From NCBI RefSeq assembly GCF_009380165.1, contig NZ_WHUF01000001.1:992001-1056000 (forward strand): DNA of 64,000 nt. The letters run 5' to 3'. The notes beneath the pieces are model-generated. The model saw only the letters and a list, made by a program, of their open reading frames with translations, was not told where the DNA came from and searched no databases. This document shows, one piece after another, positions 53,869-62,256 of the stretch. The translations under genes and the position numbers were made by a program. The stretch comes from Rugamonas rivuli. GTDB lineage: Bacteria > Pseudomonadota > Gammaproteobacteria > Burkholderiales > Burkholderiaceae_D. Every line of letters begins with the position of its first letter. The stretch's first letter is position 1.

Positions 53869-54435
53869 CTACGCTTTCGGCAACGTTACGCCGCGCTGGC
53901 CCTGGTATTTGCCGTTGCGGTCCTTGTACGACACGTCGCACACTTCATCGCTCTCGAAGAACAGCACTTGCGCGCAGCCCTCGCCGGCGTAGATCTTGGC
54001 CGGCAGCGGCGTGGTGTTGGAGAACTCCAGCGTCACATAACCTTCCCACTCAGGCTCGAACGGCGTCACGTTGACGATGATGCCGCAACGCGCATAGGTC
54101 GACTTGCCCAGGCATACCGTCAGCACGCTGCGCGGAATGCGGAAGTACTCCATGGTGCGCGCCAGCGCGAAGGAGTTCGGCGGGATGATGCAGACATCGC
54201 TCTTGATATCGACGAAGGAGTTCGAATCGAAATTCTTCGGATCGACGATGGTGCTGTTGATGTTGGTGAACACCTTGAATTCGTCGGCGCAACGGATGTC
54301 GTAACCATACGACGAGGTGCCGTAGGAGATCACCTTGCGGCCCTCTTCCTGGCGCACCTGATCCGGGAAGAACGGTTCGATCATTCCATGTTGCTCCGCC
54401 ATCCGGCGTATCCATTTGTCGCTTTTAATCGTCAT
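53869..54435 (-). CDS. dcd: dCTP deaminase
   Basis: 188 residues from ATG 54435, the standard family length; a second ATG three codons upstream has AGGA too close to it. Motifs: N-terminal [20 protein letters not shown], then [29 protein letters not shown] and the catalytic Glu in GYVTLEFSN. It deaminates dCTP to dUTP, the dUMP precursor used by ThyA. No base separates its stop codon from that of the convergent kinase gene. Confidence 0.96.
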   Translation of the reverse strand: MTIKSDKWIRRMAEQHGMIEPFFPDQVRQEEGRKVISYGTSSYGYDIRCADEFKVFTNINSTIVDPKNFDSNSFVDIKSDVCIIPPNSFALARTMEYFRIPRSVLTVCLGKSTYARCGIIVNVTPFEPEWEGYVTLEFSNTTPLPAKIYAGEGCAQVLFFESDEVCDVSYKDRNGKYQGQRGVTLPKA

Positions 54436-54674
54436 CGAAGGCATTCCTAAAGTTCAGGGGGCGGCGCACAGCACCGAATGCCCGAGATTTTACGCGATCA
54501 TCCGGTTTTTAAGAACATTTTTGCACTGGTAATAGCTGTTGCATCGACAAATGCGGTGATAGCGATTCAGAAAATTAATTTGCACAATGACAAAAGAATT
54601 GTAAGCTGGACTAGCAGTCGAATACCTGAAATCCATAAAACCTTTCTGTCAAATAAACTTAAATGGATAGCCAA
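54436..54674 (+). promoter_or_regulatory. AT-rich intergenic region before the PEP-CTERM gene
   Basis: About 240 bases, distinctly lower in GC than its surroundings. It carries the dcd upstream sequence and presumably the promoter of the PEP-CTERM gene. No convincing -35/-10 pair or conserved element is seen. A 66-codon frame inside it is not supported as a gene. Confidence 0.4.
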
Positions 54675-55226
54675 ATGAAAAAGTTTCTAATAACGGCAGT
54701 AATTGCGATGGGGATCGCATCAGGGACTCAAGCACAGATCATCAGTTCGGCAACGGTCATACCGGACGCTAATGTCTTGATTAATCTAAACAATTCGGGG
54801 CTGGATTGGGTCTACGCAGGTCCGATCGGACCAAACGAATGGGGGCCAGGCAACATCCAGCCCGCCACCTACCGCGCGGCAGAAGGCTGGCGCGTGGCGA
54901 CCGCGAACGAATGGGCCATGCGTCCGCTATGGACCGACTTCATCGTGCCAGGCAATCCCGGCGGCATCGTCAGCCCACCTGCCGGCTACAACAACCACGC
55001 CGGCTACATCTTCGCTTCGGAATACTGGGGCAATTTCTACCACGTCGACATCAATGACTATGCCAATGGCTACGTCACCGATGGCGTCAACGGCGGCCCT
55101 ATCGGCGGTGTGCCGGAAACCATCTACGTGCGCAACACACTGGTGGTACCGGAACCTGAAACCTATGGCATGCTGATTGCGGGCCTGGGCATACTGGCAT
55201 TCCTGGCACGTCGTCGCAAAGCATGA
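54675..55226 (+). CDS. PEP-CTERM sorted exoprotein
   Basis: 183 residues. A signal peptide (MKKFLITAVIAMGIASGTQA) is followed by a Trp/Tyr/Asn/Gly-rich secreted domain without obvious family, and a C-terminal sorting signal: VPEPETYGML, a hydrophobic helix (IAGLGILAFLA) and RRRK. Proteins of this class are cleaved and processed by an exosortase (EpsH) and often enter the biofilm matrix. No exosortase is in the window. ATG 54675 gives a standard signal peptide; ATG 54663 is the alternative. The 5' part is AT-rich like its upstream region. Confidence 0.88.
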   Translation: MKKFLITAVIAMGIASGTQAQIISSATVIPDANVLINLNNSGLDWVYAGPIGPNEWGPGNIQPATYRAAEGWRVATANEWAMRPLWTDFIVPGNPGGIVSPPAGYNNHAGYIFASEYWGNFYHVDINDYANGYVTDGVNGGPIGGVPETIYVRNTLVVPEPETYGMLIAGLGILAFLARRRKA

Positions 55227-55240
55227 CCCGGTTGGCTAGG

Positions 55241-56065
55241 CTAGGCAACAGCCCGCTCCACGCGGGCTTTTACCGTTAACAGGCTGGCGATCATTTCGCG
55301 GGTCGCCTGCGCCGCCAGCACCGGCGACTCCATCGGGAACAAGTGCCCGCCCGGCACGATGCGGAAATGCTTGCCTACCAGTGCCTGCGTGTGCTCCAGG
55401 CCGGACTGGCTGGTCTCCCACGAATCGGTGCCGCCGATGAAGCCGATAGGCGCCGGGAAGCGGCCCCGTACCAGCTTGGGCAGATGATGCGGCAGGCTGG
55501 CGTAGATGCTGGTCTCCACTTCGCGGGTAAAGCGCAGCTGCACGCCTTCCGGATGCGGCTTCAGGCCGCTCTCCATGTAGTCGGCCAGCACGCCGGGCGC
55601 CCAGGCCGCAAACAAGTCCTTGCTGGCGAAGTGCTGGCGGGCCGTTTGCACATCCGGCCACACATTGCGGCGGCGGATGGAGAACTTGGCCGGCGGCACG
55701 CGATTGGCGCTGCCGCTCAATTTGATCAGGCGCCAGAACAGCGCCCGCCACCCCGCCACCACCGGCGCATCGAGCATCACGACACAGCGCACCAGGTCTG
55801 GCCGCGCATGCGCCACCATCAGGCTGAGCATGCCGCCCAGCGAGTGGCCGACCAGGATGACCGGTTCCTTGTAGCGGGTGGTGAGTTCGTTGATGTATTC
55901 ATCGACCAGGTGCGGCCAGCCGTCGCTGACCGGATAGCGCGGGCTGTGGCCGTGCATGTCCAGCGCCTGGATATCGAAATCGTCGGCCAGCAGCTCGAAG
56001 TACTGGCGGTACACGCCCGCCGGGTAGCTGTTGGCGTGGGCAAAATGCAGCTTGGGCTTGCTCAC
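55241..56065 (-). CDS. Alpha/beta-hydrolase
   Basis: 274 residues. The N-terminus KLHFAHANSYPAGVYRQYFE and DMHGHSP are typical; the nucleophile elbow is VGHSLGG (Ser ~93), the acid is in GGTDSWE, and the catalytic His is in VPGGHLFPME. Cytoplasmic, substrate unknown. The last codons overlap the terminator hairpin of the convergent PEP-CTERM gene. Confidence 0.85.
   Translation of the reverse strand: MSKPKLHFAHANSYPAGVYRQYFELLADDFDIQALDMHGHSPRYPVSDGWPHLVDEYINELTTRYKEPVILVGHSLGGMLSLMVAHARPDLVRCVVMLDAPVVAGWRALFWRLIKLSGSANRVPPAKFSIRRRNVWPDVQTARQHFASKDLFAAWAPGVLADYMESGLKPHPEGVQLRFTREVETSIYASLPHHLPKLVRGRFPAPIGFIGGTDSWETSQSGLEHTQALVGKHFRIVPGGHLFPMESPVLAAQATREMIASLLTVKARVERAVA
55250..55271 (+). terminator. 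Terminator of the PEP-CTERM gene
   Basis: Stem AGCCCGC (55250-55256)/GCGGGCT (55262-55268), 5-base loop, then TTTT overlapping the end of the stem. It lies 24 bases after the stop codon and inside the 3' end of the convergent hydrolase gene. Confidence 0.7.
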
Positions 56066-56153
56066 AAGCGGTCTCCGTATGATTGTTCGTATGATTGTTT
56101 TCGAGCCATTGTAATGGCACTTACCCTGCCCGGCTTGGATGAAAGGCTCTAAT

Positions 56154-58598
56154 TTAACGGCCGTACCAATAGCGAGCGTGGGCCTGGCGCCAGGCGCTGA
56201 TGGCGATGGTGTCGCCGAATTCCAGCGTCAGCGCGCCCGCCTGGTCGGTGCGCAGGCGCACGATGTGCAGCTGGCCGTAACGCTCGTAGACGTCCGGCCT
56301 GGGGTGGTGGTAGCGATTGCGGTAGCCCACCTGGAACACGGCGGCCTGCGGGTGCACCGCCGACAGGAACGCGGAGGTGGACGAGGTGCCGCTGCCGTGG
56401 TGCGGAACCAGCAGCACGTCGGCCTGCAGGCTGGCGCGGGCGCGCTGCAGCAGCGCGGCTTCCTGCGGGGCTTCGATGTCCGCGGCCAGCAGCATCGATT
56501 TACCGCCCGCCGTGATCTTTAACGTGCAGCCGCGCGCGTTGGGTTTGAGTGCGGTGTCGGCGTAGCTGGCCGCCAGCGGGTGCAGCAGCTCGAAGTGGAC
56601 ACCGTCCCAGTCCCAGTGCTGGCCGGCCGCGCAATGCAGGTGACGGCGCGCGGCCATGGCGACAGGATGCTGCGGCGGCAGCGAGGACAGCACCCAGTCC
56701 ACACGCACGCCGTCGAGCACAGACAAGGCGCCGCCCGAGTGGTCGGCGTCGCTGTGGGTGACGATCACGCCATCCAATGCGGCGATGCCGCGCGCTTTCA
56801 GATACGGCAGGATGACGCGGTTGCCGGCGTTGGATGTCGCCGCGTAAAGCGGGCCGGTATCGTACAGCAGCCGGTGCTGGCTGGTCTCTATCAGCAGCGC
56901 CGTGCCCTGACCGACATCGAAGGCGGTGACGGTCATGCGGCCCGGTTCAGGATGCGCAGGTGCTGCGGCCAGCAGCGGTATCCAGGTCGCCAGTCCCAGC
57001 CAGCGCGCGGGCCATCCACGTGGCGCCAGCAGCCAGACGGTGCCCAGCATGGCCCAGCAGAATAGCCAGAACGGCGGCGTCGGTGCGCTCCAGACGGCGT
57101 AGCGCATGCCGCTGAACCATTGCAGGCAGACCGCCAGTAACTCCACCAGCAGATGCGCCAGGCCGAGCACCGGCGCGGCCAGCGTTGCGGGCAGCATGCT
57201 GCCTGCCAGCGCGAGCGGCGTCACCACAAGGCTGATCAAAGGAATCGCCACGGCGTTCGCCAAGGGACTGATCACCGATACCTGCGCAAACAGCAGCATC
57301 GTCAACGGCACCAGGCCGAACGTCACCGCGTACTGCGTGTGGGCGCCGACGCTCAGCGCAAGCCACAGCCGCTCGCGGCGTGACGGTGGCGGCGCATCGT
57401 GCGCGGGCCGCTGCGCGGTGCGGCCTACCGTCGCATACAAGATCGTCGCGACCGCGCCGAACGATAGCCAGAAGCCCGGCCACAGCACGGCCCACGGGTC
57501 GATCAACACCACCACGCCCAAGGCGCTGCACAGCACCTGCGTCACGCTGGCGATGCGGTTCAGCCACAGCGCGGCGGCCACCACCATCAGCATGTACAAG
57601 GTGCGCTGCGCCGGCACGCCAAAACCGGCCAGCAGCACGTACAACAGCGCCACCGACGCCCCCACCAGCGCCGCCACCTTCTGCGCGGGTAGCAGCAAGG
57701 GCAACTGCGCGCGCGTGAAGAACGAGTGTCGCCAAAGATTGAATGCAGCCAGCGCGAACAAGCCAGCCACCATCGTGATATGGAGCCCGGAGATGGAGAT
57801 GAGGTGCCCCACGCCTGTGCGATTGAAGACATTCCAGTCCGATTGGTCGATGCTGCGCTGGTCGCCCACCACCAGCGCGACGATCACGCCGGCATATGGT
57901 TTGTCCGGCAGCGCGGCCAGGATACGTGCGCGCAGCAGAGCGCGGGTATGCTCGATCACATTGCCGGCGCTGAAAACGAAACTGTCCAGCCGCCGGTTGT
58001 GCGGCGCGGGCCGCACATAGCCGGTCGCGCGCAGGCCTTGTTCCAGCAGCCACGCTTCATAATCGAAGCCGTAGGGATTCGCGTTGCCGTGCGGTCTTTG
58101 CAAGCGCACGGTGAGCTGCCAGCGCTCGCCCGGTTGCACATCCCCGACCTCCGTCACCTCGTTGCGAAAGCCCGCATACCAGCCCAGCGAAATGCGCGGC
58201 GGCACAGTGCCCGGTGCGGCACCCAGCACGCGTTCGACGGCGAAGTTGAAGCGCACGCCCTGATCGAAGCGGTACGGCAGGTTGTCGATGGTGCCGATCA
58301 ACGTGAAGTCGCGGCCTTCGTCGGCGGACGCCAGTTGCGGCGAGAGCACGCAGTGGGCCAGCCAGGCGGCCCAAAAGAATCCGACCACAGCGCCCGCCAG
58401 CAATGCCGCCGCGCAGCGCAGCAAGGCCTCGGCGTGAGCGCCAACGCGGAGCACACGCCGCTGCAGCCAGCCGTGCCACAACAGCAGCCAGGCCGCCAGC
58501 ACCAGCACAGCCGCGACGCCAGCCGACAAAGACGGCAACACCGCCTGCGTTTGCAGCCACGCCGCCCCTGCGGCAAAGCCTATCGTCACCGCCCTCAT
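56154..58598 (-). CDS. comEC: ComEC/Rec2 DNA-uptake channel
   Basis: 814 residues, usual for ComEC. The N-terminal DUF4131/OB-like part (~60-220) is followed by the Competence transmembrane domain (~240-510; GHLISISGLHITMVAGLFAL is its signature) and a C-terminal metallo-beta-lactamase domain (~550-790; TAFDVGQGTALLIETSQHRL and VTHSDADHSGGA). It forms the inner-membrane channel that passes single-stranded DNA in natural transformation; the MBL domain may degrade the other strand. No other com genes are nearby. It lies downstream of the peptide operon on the same strand, 84 bases away. Confidence 0.95.
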   Translation of the reverse strand: MRAVTIGFAAGAAWLQTQAVLPSLSAGVAAVLVLAAWLLLWHGWLQRRVLRVGAHAEALLRCAAALLAGAVVGFFWAAWLAHCVLSPQLASADEGRDFTLIGTIDNLPYRFDQGVRFNFAVERVLGAAPGTVPPRISLGWYAGFRNEVTEVGDVQPGERWQLTVRLQRPHGNANPYGFDYEAWLLEQGLRATGYVRPAPHNRRLDSFVFSAGNVIEHTRALLRARILAALPDKPYAGVIVALVVGDQRSIDQSDWNVFNRTGVGHLISISGLHITMVAGLFALAAFNLWRHSFFTRAQLPLLLPAQKVAALVGASVALLYVLLAGFGVPAQRTLYMLMVVAAALWLNRIASVTQVLCSALGVVVLIDPWAVLWPGFWLSFGAVATILYATVGRTAQRPAHDAPPPSRRERLWLALSVGAHTQYAVTFGLVPLTMLLFAQVSVISPLANAVAIPLISLVVTPLALAGSMLPATLAAPVLGLAHLLVELLAVCLQWFSGMRYAVWSAPTPPFWLFCWAMLGTVWLLAPRGWPARWLGLATWIPLLAAAPAHPEPGRMTVTAFDVGQGTALLIETSQHRLLYDTGPLYAATSNAGNRVILPYLKARGIAALDGVIVTHSDADHSGGALSVLDGVRVDWVLSSLPPQHPVAMAARRHLHCAAGQHWDWDGVHFELLHPLAASYADTALKPNARGCTLKITAGGKSMLLAADIEAPQEAALLQRARASLQADVLLVPHHGSGTSSTSAFLSAVHPQAAVFQVGYRNRYHHPRPDVYERYGQLHIVRLRTDQAGALTLEFGDTIAISAWRQAHARYWYGR

Positions 58599-58682
58599 CG
58601 CGCTGTCCGGCCAAGCGGCCGCTCCTCAAGTATCGCAACAGTCCGATACTACGCAGCCGACCTTATCGCCGCTTGATGCGGA

Positions 58683-60428
58683 TCATGCGGAGAACTGCAA
58701 CTGGCTCTTCATCAGGTGGAAGTACACGCCGTCGCGCTGCTCGATCAGCTGCGCATGCGGGCCGCTCTGCACGACGGCGCCGTGCTCCAGCACCAGCACG
58801 CGGTCGGCCTTGACGATGGTCGAGTAGCGGTGGGCGATGACGATGGTGGTGCGCCCCGCCATCAGCGTGTCCAGCGCCTGCTGCACTTGCTGCTCGCTGG
58901 CCGAGTCGAGCGCGCTGGTGGCTTCGTCCAGGATCAGGATTTTCGGATCGCGCAGTACGGCACGTGCGATGGCGATGCGCTGTTTCTGGCCGCCGGACAG
59001 TTGCACGCCACGCTCGCCGACCACGGTGTCGTAGCCATGCGGGAAGCCTTCGATAAAGTCATGGGCATTGGCCAGTCGCGCCGCATCGACCACTTCCTCA
59101 CGCGTGACCTCGCGGTCCGGCAGCGCGAAGGCGATGTTCTCGAAGATACTGCCTGAAAACAGCGATGGCTCCTGCTCGACGATGGCGATGTGTGCGCGCA
59201 CGCCGGCAAGGTCGAGCTGCCCGGCGGGCACGCCATCGAAGGCGATGCTGCCGCTGCCCGGCTGGTAGAAGCCGAGGATCATGCTGGCGATGGTGGACTT
59301 GCCCGCACCCGATGCCCCCACCAGCGCGACGTTCTCGCCCGCAGCGATGGCGAAGCTGACATGATCGAGCGCCAGTTTTTCCGGCCGCTCCGGATAGACA
59401 AAGCCGACATCGCGGAACGCCAGCTCGCCGCGCAGCACAACCGCGTCGGCGGGCTGCTGCGATGCCTGCGGCTGCGGCTCGCTGCCGATGATCTCGAACA
59501 CCCGCTCCGTGGCGCCGATAGTCCGCATCCAGTCGCTCCAGAAATCGCTGACCGCGCCGGACGAACTTGTCACCATGCCCGCGTAGATGACAAAGCTGGT
59601 CAGCTCACCGACCGTCAGGCTGCCCTGCCCGATCAGCCTCGCGCCCAGCCACAACGTCGCCAGCAGCGCCACGTACATGACGAACGACGACACGCCGCGA
59701 AACGACGCCAGCAAGCGCGTATTGGCGATGGCGGCGGTCAGCGCATGCGCGGTGGCGTTTGCATACCTGGCGCCGGCGCCGCGCTGCTGGTTGAAGGCGT
59801 GCACCAGGCGGATGTTCGAAAAGTACTCGTGCGCCACGCTGCCGCAATCGGCCTGGCGCTGCCGGATCTCACGCGAGCGGCGGCGCACATGCTTGCCCAG
59901 CCAGTCGCCCATGAAGAGCGTCAGCGGCACATACACCAGCAGTATCAGGCTCAGTATCGGGGAAATCAGCAGCAGCATGACCACGCAGCCGGCCAGCACG
60001 CACAGGGAGCGCAGCGAAATCGCCAAGCCCATGGTCAGCGTGTCGTGCAGGATTTCGACGTCGCCCGACAAACGGCTGGTCAGCTCGCCGACGTTGTGTT
60101 TGTCGTAGAAGCCGACCGGCTGCTGTATCAGCGCGCCATACAGCAGCCGCCGGATGCGCGCGACGATCAGGTGGCCGGTCGATTCGAACAGGTAGTAGCG
60201 CATCGTGGTCGCCACCGCCTGCAGCGCCAGCACGGCCGTCACCGTCGCGGCGAAGGGGCCGAACCAGCTGCCGTCGCTTTTCAGGCCGATGTGGTCGATG
60301 AAGTACGCCAGCGCCTTCGGATAGCTCAACTCGACCAGCACCGTCAGTGCCATGAACATCAGGCCCAGCGCCAGCCGTGGCGCGAAGGCGCGCAGCAGCG
60401 CCAGCCTTTGCAGATGCGGATTCGTCAT
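58683..60428 (-). CDS. ABC-B exporter of the peptide operon
   Basis: 581 residues. Six-helix transmembrane domain (~15-310) and nucleotide-binding domain with Walker A GASGAGKST, Q-loop VEQEPSLF, signature LSGGQKQRIAIARAV, Walker B ILILDEATSALD and switch His in IAHRYSTI. A homodimeric exporter is expected. It lacks an N-terminal C39 peptidase domain, so leader removal would fall to another protein such as the SDH protease. Its start overlaps the MauE-thioredoxin gene by four bases. Proposed substrate: the modified peptide (inference). Confidence 0.9.
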   Translation of the reverse strand: MTNPHLQRLALLRAFAPRLALGLMFMALTVLVELSYPKALAYFIDHIGLKSDGSWFGPFAATVTAVLALQAVATTMRYYLFESTGHLIVARIRRLLYGALIQQPVGFYDKHNVGELTSRLSGDVEILHDTLTMGLAISLRSLCVLAGCVVMLLLISPILSLILLVYVPLTLFMGDWLGKHVRRRSREIRQRQADCGSVAHEYFSNIRLVHAFNQQRGAGARYANATAHALTAAIANTRLLASFRGVSSFVMYVALLATLWLGARLIGQGSLTVGELTSFVIYAGMVTSSSGAVSDFWSDWMRTIGATERVFEIIGSEPQPQASQQPADAVVLRGELAFRDVGFVYPERPEKLALDHVSFAIAAGENVALVGASGAGKSTIASMILGFYQPGSGSIAFDGVPAGQLDLAGVRAHIAIVEQEPSLFSGSIFENIAFALPDREVTREEVVDAARLANAHDFIEGFPHGYDTVVGERGVQLSGGQKQRIAIARAVLRDPKILILDEATSALDSASEQQVQQALDTLMAGRTTIVIAHRYSTIVKADRVLVLEHGAVVQSGPHAQLIEQRDGVYFHLMKSQLQFSA

Positions 60429-61381
60429 GCGAGCGCCACTTCTTCCAGTTGGGCGCGCAGGCTAAGCCAGTCGTCGTCGCCGATCAAGCCAGCTGCCTGC
60501 AGATCGCCGGAGGGGCCGATAAACAGGTAGTACGGCGCCTGCATCGCCGGATTCAGGCGCGCATATCGGCGCCCGCCTACCCGCACGGTGATGGCGCGCA
60601 GCGCATCGCCGGCCAGGAAGCGCCGCAGCCGCCACGCGGGTTCGGCGCTGACCAGGCGGATTTTCAGTCCGGCTTCCACCGCAGGCGCCAGCAGGCCTGC
60701 AATCTCGGGCAGCTTGCCGCGGCAGCTCGGGCAGCGGCTGGACAGGAACAACAGCGCCACGGCCTGTTCGACGCCGGGGAGCATCTCCGGCCGGCCGTCG
60801 TCGAGCATGCGCCCCATCACGGCCGCGACATGTTCGCCCAGCGCCGGCGCCTGCGGCGCGCGCGCGACGCGGAATCGGACGATCATTTCGTGCAGCCGGC
60901 TCAGGCCCACGGCCAGCACCAGCGCGGCGGCCGACGCCAGCGCCAGCTGCGCAGGTGTCCACTGCGCCGGCGGCGCGGGCCAATACAGCCAGCAGGCGAT
61001 GGCGCCGATCAGCAATCCGTTGCGCAGCAGGTCGTAGACGGACAGCGGCCGCTCGGCCTCGCCGAAACAGCTGCAACGCACGCTGTCGGCGGTTACGTAT
61101 TTGTAGGCGACAAAGCAGGTGAAGCCGATTAGCAGCACCAGCGCGGCAGGCATGGCGAACGTCCTGGCCTGCACGTCGCCAAGCAGCATGAGGGCCAGCG
61201 CCGCTTCGGCCAGGATCACGGCGGGCGTCAGCGCCATTCCCAACGCGGGCGGCACACCCATCGACTCGGTCAGATTGGCGCGGAAGCGCGCCGGCGCCCG
61301 CAGCTTGCCCAGCACGGCCAGCAGGAAGACCGCACCGACAAGAAGGCGCAGCACCAGCGCCGCTGCGGGCAAGGCGTTCAT
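60425..61381 (-). CDS. MauE/DoxX-like membrane protein fused to a thioredoxin-like domain
   Basis: 318 residues. The N-terminal MauE domain has four helices (LLVGAVFLLAVLGKL, ILAEAALALMLLG, ALVLLIGFTCFVA, LLIGAIACWLYW) and a Cys pair in VRCSCFGE (Cys103, Cys105). A fifth helix leads to a C-terminal thioredoxin-like domain (~195-318) with CPSC at 217-220 (FLSSRCPSCRGKLP). MauE-type proteins support disulfide formation in exported proteins. In this operon it may form or reduce a disulfide in the Cys-containing peptide or recycle the maturation enzymes. It overlaps both neighbours by four bases. Confidence 0.82.
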   Translation of the reverse strand: MNALPAAALVLRLLVGAVFLLAVLGKLRAPARFRANLTESMGVPPALGMALTPAVILAEAALALMLLGDVQARTFAMPAALVLLIGFTCFVAYKYVTADSVRCSCFGEAERPLSVYDLLRNGLLIGAIACWLYWPAPPAQWTPAQLALASAAALVLAVGLSRLHEMIVRFRVARAPQAPALGEHVAAVMGRMLDDGRPEMLPGVEQAVALLFLSSRCPSCRGKLPEIAGLLAPAVEAGLKIRLVSAEPAWRLRRFLAGDALRAITVRVGGRRYARLNPAMQAPYYLFIGPSGDLQAAGLIGDDDWLSLRAQLEEVALA

Positions 61382-62256
61382 GCGGCGCCGGACCAGCGCG
61401 GCAGCAGGCCTTCCTGCCGGCGGTAGCGCACCGACAGCCCGTCGCGCGTGGCCAGCAAGGCGTCCTGCACCGGCGCCTCCACCGAAGGCCGGGCGCCTCC
61501 GCCGATATGGGCTTGCAGCATCAGCGAGATATCCCAGGCCAGGTCCTCGACCTTGGATTCGCGCCGCACGCGCAGGCCCAGTGCCGCCATCTCCTCGCCG
61601 GTGATCGCGTAGTCATGCGAGTGGTAGCCGGACATCAGCTGTTCGACGATGTTCGCGCGCGCCTCTGCGGCGAGCTGCGGCAGCTGATAGCGCAGCAGCT
61701 CCTCGCCGATCTGGCTCAGCTCCAGCGTGGTGCGGTAGAACGCCGTCAGCGTCGGCGGGAATACGCTGGCGCTCAGCAGCGACAAGGCTTCCGTCCGCGC
61801 CTGCTCCGCATCCGCGCCGAACCAGGCGGAGCACATCTCGCCGAACAGCTTGATGTCCTGCGACGACACGGCGGTCGAGGCCCCGCCCTCGGCATCGCCT
61901 TGCAGATGCGGATCGATGGGCGAGAACATCGCCAGCTCGCCGGCGATGATGTCGTCCGCCGCCAGCGTCAGCAAGGTGGCCGACGACTGGCAGTAATGCG
62001 GCACGATGAAGCACAGCTGCCGGCTGTACTGCCGCAGCACCAGCGCGATGCGGCGCGCGGCGTTGACCATGCCGCCACGGCACTGCAGCACCACGTCCAG
62101 CCGCTCGCTGCGGCCGATGGCGCGCAACTGCTGGTACAGCGCGGGCAGCATCTCCATATCGAGGTGCGAGGCCGCCAGCACCAGCACGCGATTGCCGCGC
62201 AGCGCTTCGATCTGTTTGATTTTTTCGGGCAGATGCTCGTTCAACGGGTGCTGCAT
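61378..62256 (-). CDS. SDH/SppA-type Clp-fold serine protease
   Basis: 292 residues. Resembles the serine-dehydrogenase-proteinase (PF01972-type) branch of the ClpP/SppA fold: VLQCRGGMVNAARRIALVL, then a nucleophile region PHYCQSSATLLTLAADDIIA (Ser91 or Ser92) and the family hallmark MFSPIDPHLQ. No signal peptide or transmembrane helix, so it acts in the cytoplasm. It overlaps the ATP-grasp gene by 16 bases. Proposed role: cleavage of the peptide leader. A general proteolytic role cannot be excluded. Confidence 0.82.
   Translation of the reverse strand: MQHPLNEHLPEKIKQIEALRGNRVLVLAASHLDMEMLPALYQQLRAIGRSERLDVVLQCRGGMVNAARRIALVLRQYSRQLCFIVPHYCQSSATLLTLAADDIIAGELAMFSPIDPHLQGDAEGGASTAVSSQDIKLFGEMCSAWFGADAEQARTEALSLLSASVFPPTLTAFYRTTLELSQIGEELLRYQLPQLAAEARANIVEQLMSGYHSHDYAITGEEMAALGLRVRRESKVEDLAWDISLMLQAHIGGGARPSVEAPVQDALLATRDGLSVRYRRQEGLLPRWSGAA

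Noticed and set aside
54478..54678. 66-codon frame before the PEP-CTERM gene
   Set aside because: No ribosome-binding site or family resemblance; it overlaps the PEP-CTERM start in another frame, and open frames are expected in an AT-rich gap.
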